Shown: piece by piece, positions 1-8,358 of the stretch
Layout of the letters: every line of letters starts with the position of its first letter
Numbering within the stretch: the first letter of the stretch is position 1
Source: Sideroxydans sp.
Lineage (GTDB): Bacteria; Pseudomonadota; Gammaproteobacteria; Burkholderiales; Gallionellaceae
Direction: 5' to 3'
DNA: 64,000 nucleotides
Assembly (NCBI GenBank): GCA_013791855.1
Contig: VMTA01000004.1
Span: forward strand, 62,001 to 126,000
The notes under the pieces: model-generated
Seen by the model: the letters and a program-made list of their open reading frames with translations, nothing else
What the model was told of the DNA's origin: nothing
The model's database searches: none
Made by a program: the position numbers and the translations under genes

Positions 1-26
1 GCCCGGCTTTTAATGAATAACAAAAA

Positions 27-557
27 TTAGAACGCGTATGCAACGCCGAAGCTCATGACGCTGGCTTTCAGAGGAGCTGAAGAGCTGTCATATTCACCCA
101 GACTTATGTATTGAGCGCGCAGACTGGTTTTCTCGGACAGGCTATAGGATGCACCAACACCATACATCATGCCGCTCTTTGACGCGCTTGCGCTATAGCC
201 AAAGTTGCTAGAGATATCAGTTTTGTTGCTGGTGATGCCAAGCTTGCCAAATAAGCTGAACTGATCATTGAGTGGGAAGGAGGCGACTGCGGCAGCATAT
301 AACGAAGAGGTTTTAACTGTCGCGCTGTTACCGCCGGCAGTCAGAGTCGAATCGCCAAACATGGTGTAACCCACTTCAGCGGAAAACTGCGAACTGTAGT
401 TGTAGCCGCCTGCAATGGTCACGTTGCCGGGCGTTGGGAAGGTGGCATTGTTAGTCCAAGTGGTTGTGCCGAAATCGCCGGCAATGTAGTAAGTGCCAGC
501 CATTGCAGGTGCGGCGAACGATGCCAAAATGGCGAGAGCCAAGATATTTTTTTTCAT
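27..557 (-). CDS. Outer-membrane beta-barrel protein (OmpA/OmpW-like, small porin-type)
   Basis: Encodes 176 aa. A cleavable signal peptide (residues 1-20, ending in APAMA) is followed by alternating hydrophobic/polar stretches typical of an eight-strand transmembrane barrel. The chain ends in ...GVAYAF; a C-terminal aromatic residue is the usual signal for insertion by the BAM complex. It resembles the broad outer-membrane beta-barrel family (PF13505-like), but I cannot assign a ligand or a gene name. A good ribosome-binding site (AGGAAACAGC) precedes the ATG. It is monocistronic as far as the window shows; its 3' flank runs off the left edge. Two AT-rich direct repeats lie about 90-125 nt upstream and could be regulatory. 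Confidence 0.75.
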   Translation of the reverse strand: MKKNILALAILASFAAPAMAGTYYIAGDFGTTTWTNNATFPTPGNVTIAGGYNYSSQFSAEVGYTMFGDSTLTAGGNSATVKTSSLYAAAVASFPLNDQFSLFGKLGITSNKTDISSNFGYSASASKSGMMYGVGASYSLSEKTSLRAQYISLGEYDSSSAPLKASVMSFGVAYAF

Positions 558-645
558 GCTGTTTCCTTTTGTTATTGAATAACGCGAACAAAATCTCGCA
601 GGCGCATAGTCGCTTATTGATTGTGGTTATGTAAACCAAAACGAC

Positions 646-683
646 GGCCTATATATTTTCTGAAAAAGGCCTATATATTTTTT
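646..683. repeat. Tandem AT-rich direct repeats upstream of the beta-barrel gene
   Basis: The 14-mer GGCCTATATATTTT occurs at 646-659 and again at 668-681, a 22-nt period (about two helical turns). The copies lie 90-125 nt upstream of the start of the outer-membrane protein gene and just beyond the 3' end of dacB. The spacing would place two protein-binding sites on the same DNA face. The function is inferred only from position and spacing. Confidence 0.5.
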
Positions 684-715
684 CGCGGCGATTCAGGATA
701 ACTGTGCGGCTTAAT

Positions 716-2167
716 TCAGTGACGCGTCGCAAGCCACTCGACCAGCGCATCCTGCGCATCTTGTCCGTGCTTGGCATTGGGATGGTTGATGAAGAAAACT
801 ACCACCCAATCCTTGTTGCGCTTCGAGCGTACATAACCCGCGAGTGTCTTCACGCCTTCCAGTGTGCCGGTCTTGAGATGGGCGTGGCGGGCGGCGGGGC
901 TGTCGCTCAGCCGTTGCTGCACGGAGCCGTCGACGCCGAGGATGGGTAGCGAAGATCGCAGCTCGGCACTGAATGGATTTTCTGCAGCATGTTCCAGTAA
1001 CTGGGCCATGTGCGCGGCGCTGATGCGTTCGATGCGCGACAAGCCGGCACCGTTCTCCAGCACCAATTCCTTGAAATCCATACCGGTTCGCGTCAGCCAG
1101 TTTTGCATGGCGAAGATGCTGCGTTCGATGCCCATGCGCCGACTGGTTTCGCTGCCGGAGAAGACGGCCGGCATGTCGCCGGGTTCGTTCTCCAGCGGGA
1201 GCGTCTCGCCCAGCGTCAGGAACAATTGGCGCGCCATGACATTGTTGCTGTATTTGTTGATGTCGCGAATGACGGTAATCAGAGGCTCGGAGCGATGCGT
1301 GGAGAACAATCGCGCACTGGGTGCGACGGTCCCTTCGCGTTGTATGCCATTTAATGTGCCGCCCAGTTCTTGCCAGATGGCGCGGAAGACGGCTTCCACG
1401 TAGCGGGTGTGCGGCATCACGGACAGGCTCTGTTCGCGTTCGCCGCACTCGATGGGGTAGTCGCCTTGCAACACCACGCTGTCGCCGCCGGGCTGCACCG
1501 AAAGGCGGCCATCCCAGTCGCTGCAGTTGAACTTGCCGCTGGTCGGGGCGAGTTGGTTCTCCAGCGAGAATCCGGAGATGGGCGGCAGGCTCACGACATT
1601 CAGCGCTTCGCCGTTAGGCAGGTAACGCAGGCGCACGATGTTGAAGTTGAGCAACAAGGCATCCGGACCGACGTTGTAGGCGCGCAGCGGGTCGTTGTCG
1701 AATTCGGCGGGGTCGTGCGGTTGCAGGTCGAAATAGCTGCGGTCGAGTACCAGATCGCCCTTGATATCGCGCAAGCCGCGCGCGCGCAGATCGGAGAGCC
1801 ATAGCCAGAACTGCTCGATGGTGAACTTGGGGTCGCCGTAGCCTTTCAAGATCAGGTCGCCATACAACTCGCCATCCGAGAGCTCCCCGTCCAAGTAAGC
1901 CTCGGTCTTCCATGTATAGGCCGGGCCTAGCAGGTCGAGCCCGGCATAAGTGGTCAGCAGCTTCATGTTGGAAGCCGGATTCATCGCCCGCTGGGCATTC
2001 AGATCGATCAGGGAGTTCTGGTGTCCGACCTCGCGCACTACGATAGATACGGCCGAGGTGGGGATGCCTGCTTTCTCCAACTCTTGTGTGACGCTGACCG
2101 GCAGTGATGCGGCGCCGGCATCGAGTGCAAAGATCAGGCTGATGAATAGTGTGACGAGCAGTTTCAT
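716..2167 (-). CDS. dacB: D-alanyl-D-alanine carboxypeptidase/endopeptidase (PBP4 family)
   Basis: Encodes 483 aa of the peptidase S13 family, which trims or cleaves D-Ala cross-links in periplasmic peptidoglycan. A signal peptide occupies residues 1-20. The three penicillin-binding motifs are present in order: SxxK as SNMK in PASNMKLL, SxN as SNN in KYSNNVMAR, and KTG in HLKTGTLEG near the C-terminus. Length matches E. coli DacB (about 477 aa). The start is the ATG at 2167, whose ATGA overlaps the stop of bioA, so translation is probably coupled to bioA. An in-frame extension upstream lies wholly inside bioA and is not credible as coding. Confidence 0.93.
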   Translation of the reverse strand: MKLLVTLFISLIFALDAGAASLPVSVTQELEKAGIPTSAVSIVVREVGHQNSLIDLNAQRAMNPASNMKLLTTYAGLDLLGPAYTWKTEAYLDGELSDGELYGDLILKGYGDPKFTIEQFWLWLSDLRARGLRDIKGDLVLDRSYFDLQPHDPAEFDNDPLRAYNVGPDALLLNFNIVRLRYLPNGEALNVVSLPPISGFSLENQLAPTSGKFNCSDWDGRLSVQPGGDSVVLQGDYPIECGEREQSLSVMPHTRYVEAVFRAIWQELGGTLNGIQREGTVAPSARLFSTHRSEPLITVIRDINKYSNNVMARQLFLTLGETLPLENEPGDMPAVFSGSETSRRMGIERSIFAMQNWLTRTGMDFKELVLENGAGLSRIERISAAHMAQLLEHAAENPFSAELRSSLPILGVDGSVQQRLSDSPAARHAHLKTGTLEGVKTLAGYVRSKRNKDWVVVFFINHPNAKHGQDAQDALVEWLATRH

Positions 2168-3480
2168 AACAGTGCGTTGATAACGGCCAGCGTGCGCGTG
2201 ACCATCAATTGCATTTCCTCCTCGGTGATGACGTAAGGCGGCATGAAATATACCGTGTCGCCCATCGGGCGCAATAACAATTCCTGTTGCAGGCCGAGGC
2301 TGAAGCAGCGTTGTGCGAAATCCGCATGCGACGACTCGACCTCGAACGCCCAGACCATGCCGGTGTTGCGGAAGTTGCGCACGCGCGGGTGCGTGCGCAG
2401 CGGTTCGGCGATGCGGTTGAGAAAAGCTGCCTTGTCGCGATTGACGTTGAGCACATCGTCCTGCGCAAAGATGTCCAGTGTCGCCAGCGCGGCGCGGCAG
2501 GCCAGCGGGTTGCCGGTGTAGGAATGCGAATGCAGGAAACCGCGCGCGGTCTCGTCGGCATAGAAGGCCTGATAGATGTCGTCCGTGGTCATCACTACTG
2601 ACAAAGGCAGGTAGCCGCCGGTGATGCCTTTGGACAGCAGCAGGAAGTCGGGCCGGATGTTCGCCTGTTCGCAGGCGAACAGTGTGCCGGTGCGGCCCAT
2701 GCCGACCGCGATCTCGTCGGCGATCAGATGCACGCCATAACGCGTACACAGTTCGCGCGCGGCGCGCAGGTAGGTGGGGTGGTACATCGCCATGCCCGCC
2801 GCGCCCTGGATCAGCGGTTCGACGATCAGGGCTGCGATCTGCGCGTGGTGTCGTTGCAGATGCTGGTCGAGTGCATCCGCGCAACGCAACGCAAATGCCT
2901 CGGCGCTTTCGCCCGGCTCGGCATTGCGCCAGTCTGGGCTGGGCACCGTGGCGTTCTGCCGGATCAGCGCGCCATAGGCGTCGCGGAACAGCGCCACGTC
3001 GGTCACCGTCAATGCGCCCAGCGTCTCGCCGTGATAGCTGTTCTGCAGGCTGAGGAACTCTGTTTTATGTGTGTTGCCGTGATTGCGCCAGTAATGCGCG
3101 CTCATCTTCAGTGCGATCTCGGTGGCCGAGGCGCCGTCCGAGCCGTAGAAGCAATGGCCAAGTCCCGGGGGGGCCAGTTCGCGCAAACGCTCCGACAGTT
3201 GCACCACCGGTTCGTGCGTGAAGCCGGCCAGCATCACGTGCTCCAGTTTGCCGAGCTGGTCGGTGAGGGCGGCGTTGATGCGCGGCTCGCTATGTCCGAA
3301 CAGATTCACCCACCAGGAACTGACCGTGTCCAGATAGCGTTTGCCTTCAAAATCATAGAGCCACACGCCTTTGCCGCGCGCGATGGGTACCAGCGGCAAG
3401 GTCTCGTGGCGCTTCATCTGGGTGCAGGGATGCCAGACCGCGGACAGGCTACGCGTCAGCAGGGAAGTGTTTGATGTCAT
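2164..3480 (-). CDS. bioA: Adenosylmethionine-8-amino-7-oxononanoate aminotransferase
   Basis: Encodes 438 aa of a class-III PLP aminotransferase that makes 7,8-diaminopelargonate from KAPA using S-adenosylmethionine as amino donor (biotin synthesis). BioA-typical features seen are the WHPCTQM motif near the N-terminus, SSWWVNLFGH, the cofactor region FYGSDGASATEIALKM, LIADEIAVGMGRTG, and the PLP lysine in LLLSKGITGGYLPL. The start ATG at 3480 gives the usual family N-terminus; an alternative ATG lies at 3492. No other bio genes are adjacent. It overlaps dacB by 4 nt downstream and is divergent from the epimerase-like gene 51 nt away. Confidence 0.94.
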   Translation of the reverse strand: MTSNTSLLTRSLSAVWHPCTQMKRHETLPLVPIARGKGVWLYDFEGKRYLDTVSSWWVNLFGHSEPRINAALTDQLGKLEHVMLAGFTHEPVVQLSERLRELAPPGLGHCFYGSDGASATEIALKMSAHYWRNHGNTHKTEFLSLQNSYHGETLGALTVTDVALFRDAYGALIRQNATVPSPDWRNAEPGESAEAFALRCADALDQHLQRHHAQIAALIVEPLIQGAAGMAMYHPTYLRAARELCTRYGVHLIADEIAVGMGRTGTLFACEQANIRPDFLLLSKGITGGYLPLSVVMTTDDIYQAFYADETARGFLHSHSYTGNPLACRAALATLDIFAQDDVLNVNRDKAAFLNRIAEPLRTHPRVRNFRNTGMVWAFEVESSHADFAQRCFSLGLQQELLLRPMGDTVYFMPPYVITEEEMQLMVTRTLAVINALL

Positions 3481-3531
3481 GCGGGCAATCATAACGTAAG
3501 ATGAAGCCTCAACCGATACGAGGAGACAGCC

Positions 3532-4428
3532 ATGAACATCCTCATCACTGGCGGCACGGGACTGATCGGTCGCGCCCTGTGTCGTGTCTTGCTGGCCGAA
3601 GGCCATACCCTGACTGTATTCAGTCGCCACCCCGATTCCGTTGCCGGCAAATGCGGCGTAGGCGTAAAGGCGCTGGCTTCGCTCGACGACTGGCATCCGC
3701 ACCATCATTTCGACGCCGTCATCAATCTGGCGGGCGAGCCTATCGTTGATGCAGCCTGGACAGAGCGTCGCAAAAAGCAGCTGCGCGATAGCCGCATCGC
3801 GCTGACGCGGCAGTTGGTCGCACGCATCGCCCAAGCTGAACAAAAGCCTGCCGTGTTGTTGTCAGGTTCCGCCATCGGCTATTACGGCGGGCGCGGCGAT
3901 CGGGAGTTGGTGGAGACTTCTGGGCCGGGAGATGACTTCCCGGCGCAGCTTTGTATCGACTGGGAGTCGGCCGCTATCGAAGCTGAACAATACGGCGTGC
4001 GCGTCTGTCTGCTGCGAACCGGCCTTATCCTTAGCAAGGATGGCGGCCTGCTGGCGCGCATGCTGCCGCCGTTCCGGCTGGGCTTGGGTGCGCGATTGGG
4101 GGACGGCAAGCAATGGATGAGCTGGATCCACATCGATGACTATGTGCAGCATCTGTTGCGCATGCTGCAGGATGAGGGACTTACCGGCCCGTTCAATATG
4201 ACCTCGCCCAAGCCGGTCACCAATGCCGAATTCACGCGCATTCTGGCCGCAGTGCTGCGTCGTCCGGCAGCGTTTGTGGCCCCGGCGACCATGCTCAAGC
4301 TGGCCATGGGCGAGCGTGCCGCACTCGTGCTGGAAGGTCAGCGTGTGCTGCCGGCGCGACTGGAAGCATCAGGAGTGCATTGCGTCTACCCCGAACTGGA
4401 GCCTGCGTTGCGCGCGATTCTGGGTTGA
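3532..4428 (+). CDS. TIGR01777-family NAD(P)-dependent epimerase/SDR protein (YfcH-like)
   Basis: Encodes 298 aa. The N-terminal Rossmann motif GGTGLIG (residues 7-13) and the overall plan match the SDR39U1/YfcH family of extended short-chain dehydrogenases. Recognisable blocks are SGSAIGYYG, with the active-site-like tyrosine, and the C-terminal GPFNMTSPKPVTNAEF. E. coli YfcH is about 297 aa, so the gene is full length. The physiological substrate of this family is not established. A clear ribosome-binding site (GAGGAGA) precedes the ATG. It is transcribed alone, divergently from bioA, with groES starting about 130 nt downstream behind its own promoter. Confidence 0.88.
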   Translation: MNILITGGTGLIGRALCRVLLAEGHTLTVFSRHPDSVAGKCGVGVKALASLDDWHPHHHFDAVINLAGEPIVDAAWTERRKKQLRDSRIALTRQLVARIAQAEQKPAVLLSGSAIGYYGGRGDRELVETSGPGDDFPAQLCIDWESAAIEAEQYGVRVCLLRTGLILSKDGGLLARMLPPFRLGLGARLGDGKQWMSWIHIDDYVQHLLRMLQDEGLTGPFNMTSPKPVTNAEFTRILAAVLRRPAAFVAPATMLKLAMGERAALVLEGQRVLPARLEASGVHCVYPELEPALRAILG

Positions 4429-4452
4429 CCCAAAAGAAATCTTCCTTGCACC

Positions 4453-4482
4453 CTTGAATTGCGAGGGGTGCGCCCCTATTAT
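4453..4482 (+). promoter_or_regulatory. groESL promoter: overlapping sigma32-type and sigma70-type elements
   Basis: TTGAAT (4454-4459) and TATTAT (4477-4482) are separated by exactly 17 nt, a good sigma70 promoter. The same DNA also reads as a heat-shock sigma32 promoter: CTTGAAT (4453-4459), a 13-nt spacer, and CCCCTATT (4473-4480), close to the CTTGAAA/CCCCATNT consensus. It lies about 75-100 nt upstream of the groES ATG, with a CIRCE operator abutting it downstream. Confidence 0.72.
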
Positions 4483-4508
4483 TAGCAGTCGCTGGCGGAG
4501 AGTGCTAG
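4482..4508. promoter_or_regulatory. CIRCE operator (HrcA-binding inverted repeat)
   Basis: TTAGCAGTC, nine bases, then GAGTGCTAG: the canonical CIRCE layout TTAGCACTC-N9-GAGTGCTAA with one mismatch in each arm. It overlaps the last -10 base of the groESL promoter and covers the expected transcription start, so HrcA bound here would block initiation. hrcA itself is not in the window. Confidence 0.87.
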
Positions 4509-4556
4509 CTCCCCGCCTTCGCAAATCATCAACTCACTGATTTAGGAGAAATAAGC

Positions 4557-4847
4557 ATGAAGATTCGTCCTTTGCATGATCGCGTCATCGTCAAGCGCAT
4601 GGAAGAAGAGCGCAAGACCGCTTCCGGTATCGTCATCCCCGACGCAGCAACCGAGAAGCCGGACCAAGGCGAAATCATCGCTGTGGGCAACGGCAAGATC
4701 GGCGACGACGGCAAGGTTCGCCCGATGAACGTCAAGGTCGGCGACAAGGTGCTGTTCGGCAAGTATTCCGGTCAAGCTTTCAAGATGGATGGTGTCGAGC
4801 TGCTGCAAATGCGCGAAGACGACATCATCGGCATCATCGAAGCCTAA
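4557..4847 (+). CDS. groES: Co-chaperonin GroES (Hsp10)
   Basis: Encodes 96 aa, the standard GroES length. It forms the heptameric lid on GroEL and triggers substrate encapsulation in the cytoplasm. It starts [14 protein letters not shown], contains the mobile loop with GIVIPD (about residues 22-30), and ends DDIIGIIEA, all diagnostic. The ribosome-binding site is AGGAGAAATAAGC before the ATG. It is the first gene of a two-gene operon, 29 nt upstream of groEL, which has an almost identical leader (AGGAGAAATAAGAC). Confidence 0.98.
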   Translation: MKIRPLHDRVIVKRMEEERKTASGIVIPDAATEKPDQGEIIAVGNGKIGDDGKVRPMNVKVGDKVLFGKYSGQAFKMDGVELLQMREDDIIGIIEA

Positions 4848-4873
4848 GCACTCAACGAATTCAGGAGAAATAA

Positions 4874-6520
<1,647 letters not shown>

Positions 6521-6553
6521 TCAACCAGCCGCACGGCTCTGCCGTATTGCTGT

Positions 6554-6587
6554 AAACGAACCCCGCCAAGTGCGGGGTTCGTTTTTT
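6554..6587 (+). terminator. Rho-independent terminator of groESL
   Basis: Perfect 12-bp stem AACGAACCCCGC (6555-6566) / GCGGGGTTCGTT (6572-6583) with a 5-nt loop, running into a T6 tract at 6582-6587. It sits 35 nt after the groEL stop. Confidence 0.93.
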
Positions 6588-6664
6588 GTGTTGCCCGTAA
6601 TGCCGCTTATGGCTACAATGCGCGCCTTCGTTTCGACCGACCCGTCCGGGAAGGCAGAAAAAAC

Positions 6665-6740
6665 GGCTCGGTAGCTCAGTTGGTAGAGCAGCGGATTGAA
6701 AATCCGCGTGTCGGTGGTTCGATTCCGCCCCGAGCCACCA
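6665..6740 (+). tRNA. tRNA-Phe (anticodon GAA), CCA encoded
   Basis: A 76-nt cloverleaf. The acceptor arm GGCTCGG (6665-6671) pairs with CCGAGCC (6730-6736), and CCA is genome-encoded at 6738-6740. The D-arm contains AGCTCAGTTGGTAGAGC. The anticodon GAA is at 6698-6700 inside the loop TTGAAAA, flanked by the GCGGA/TCCGC stem. The T-arm GGTTCGATTCC is intact. It stands alone, not in a tRNA cluster, between the groEL terminator and its own terminator. No duplicated 3'-end sequence that would mark an integrated element was noticed nearby. Confidence 0.97.
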
Positions 6741-6755
6741 AACAATCAAACAGTT

Positions 6756-6780
6756 AGGCCGCCCTAGTGGCGGCCTTTCT
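6756..6780 (+). terminator. Terminator after tRNA-Phe
   Basis: 8-bp perfect stem AGGCCGCC (6756-6763) / GGCGGCCT (6769-6776) with a 5-nt loop, followed by a short T-rich run (TTTCT). It starts 16 nt after the CCA end. The remainder of the gap to 6886 shows no gene, only the leader of the next gene with its AGGGG ribosome-binding site. Confidence 0.8.
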
Positions 6781-6886
6781 GCATCTTGCTTGATCAATAC
6801 GTGATTACTAAACCCGGTTCAGGTAATAGAATGCATCGCAGTGGCAAAGCGTCGGTCGGGTTGCCGAAATAACTATAGGGGTTCGC

Positions 6887-8326
6887 ATGAGAAGTCGGTC
6901 ATTGCTAAGTTTCATGACTGTTGTTTGTTGCATGAGCTTCGGTCTGCAGGGGGCGTCCTATGCGGCGGGCGGGGTGGTCATTCGAGCCTTCTCGGCGCGT
7001 CCAATGCCCGTCGCACCTGTTGCAGATAGCACGGCTACCCAGCAGCAGGGCTCTAAAGTTGATGTACCTGAAGAGTTGCTGCGTAATGCTGAAGGATTGC
7101 TCAATGAAGGCAAGCCTGAAGAGGCATACCAGCTGTTGTCGGCGAAGGACTTCGAATATTCGGGCGATTCGCAGTTCGACTACTTGCTGGGAATCGCGGC
7201 GCTGGACAGCGGACATCCGGACAAAGCGACACTTGCCTTCGAGCGGGTGCTGGCGGTCGATCCAAACTTTGCGGGAGCGCGACTGGATATGGCGCGGGCA
7301 TATTTCCATCTGGGTGATCTGCCGCGTGCCCGGACGGAGCTGGAAGCAGTCATGAAGCAAGAGCCTCCTGAAGCTGCACGTATCACTATCGATAAATATT
7401 TGGCCGCGATCGATTCGGCGGAACAGGCCAGGAAGACTCGTTATTCTGCGTATCTGGAAGGGACGCTCGGTCGAGATTCGAACGTCAATAATTCCACCAG
7501 CCAAGCGGATGTGGCGGTTCCGGCTTTCGGCAATCTGGTATTCACATTAAATCCCACCAGCCTTAAAACACCCGCTACTTATTACGCTACAGCCACAGGC
7601 GGGGAAGTGGCTCACGAATTCTCAGGGCAGTGGGGGGCTTATGGCGGAATCGACTTGCGTTTGCGCAACAACAATAAGATGCATGTATATGATACCGGCA
7701 GCGCGGATGCGCGAACTGGCGCGTCATTTTCTTCAGGCGACGAGGTTTTTCGAGTCGGCCTGACATGGGGATTCTATGAACAGGCGCATCTGAAGAACAG
7801 GAATGCATATGGGATCGCCGGAGGCTGGCAGCACAATTTTGATCCCAAAAACCAGCTTAGTGTTTTTGGTCAATACGGCAAGAACCGTTATTCCGACCCC
7901 ACTTATCAGGTGAACGATTTCAATCAATCCGTCATCGGGGCGGGGGTGTTACACCTCCTGGAGGATGGAAAATCCGCAGTTTTTGCCAGTATCAATGCTC
8001 TGAGGGAAGGTGCGGTGCATGACCGTGCAGACGGCAGCAAGTCAGGTTACGGGGTAAGGTTGGGCGGGCAAACTTCGATCCAGGAAAAGTTCGAGGTGTT
8101 TGCTAATGCGGGTTATCAACGCGGCAGCTATGACAAAGAGAACCTCGCCTTCCTGGTCAAACGCGATGACAAACAGTTTGATGCTGTATTAGGCGCCAAT
8201 TGGCATCTTCAGAAGTTGTGGACGCTCCGCCCCCAGCTTGGTTATTCGCGTAATGCATCAAATATCGCCATTTACAGTTTTGACCGTATCGATGCATCCG
8301 TGACCGTGCGCCGGGATTTTCGATAG
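6887..8326 (+). CDS. TPR plus outer-membrane beta-barrel protein, Slam-like (surface lipoprotein assembly modifier family)
   Basis: Encodes 479 aa. A signal peptide ends near residue 27 (ASYA). Residues about 60-185 form tetratricopeptide-type helices (for example SQFDYLLGIAALDSGHPDKA and ARLDMARAYFHLGDLPRARTE). From about residue 190 to the end, amphipathic strands begin with GTLGRDSNVN and finish FDRIDASVTVRRDFR, a plan and terminal signature seen in the DUF560/Slam C-terminal barrel (PF04575). Slam proteins move lipoproteins or hemophores across the outer membrane (type XI secretion). Assignment is by domain plan, not alignment. The ribosome-binding site is AGGGG, five bases before the ATG. 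The FecR-domain gene starts 32 nt downstream, so they are probably one operon and possibly a translocator with its cargo. Confidence 0.7.
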   Translation: MRSRSLLSFMTVVCCMSFGLQGASYAAGGVVIRAFSARPMPVAPVADSTATQQQGSKVDVPEELLRNAEGLLNEGKPEEAYQLLSAKDFEYSGDSQFDYLLGIAALDSGHPDKATLAFERVLAVDPNFAGARLDMARAYFHLGDLPRARTELEAVMKQEPPEAARITIDKYLAAIDSAEQARKTRYSAYLEGTLGRDSNVNNSTSQADVAVPAFGNLVFTLNPTSLKTPATYYATATGGEVAHEFSGQWGAYGGIDLRLRNNNKMHVYDTGSADARTGASFSSGDEVFRVGLTWGFYEQAHLKNRNAYGIAGGWQHNFDPKNQLSVFGQYGKNRYSDPTYQVNDFNQSVIGAGVLHLLEDGKSAVFASINALREGAVHDRADGSKSGYGVRLGGQTSIQEKFEVFANAGYQRGSYDKENLAFLVKRDDKQFDAVLGANWHLQKLWTLRPQLGYSRNASNIAIYSFDRIDASVTVRRDFR

Positions 8327-8358
8327 TCTGCAGTACAACATTCTGAATGAGGTCGATC

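Noticed and set aside
2168..2884. Long in-frame N-terminal extension of dacB
   Set aside because: The extra 239 residues are Arg/His/Pro-rich, lie entirely inside bioA in another frame, and precede a proper signal peptide at 2167. It is an artefact of high GC content.
6665..6886. tRNA-Phe as an integration site for a mobile element
   Set aside because: No integrase gene and no duplicated tRNA 3' end were seen downstream. The following genes look resident.
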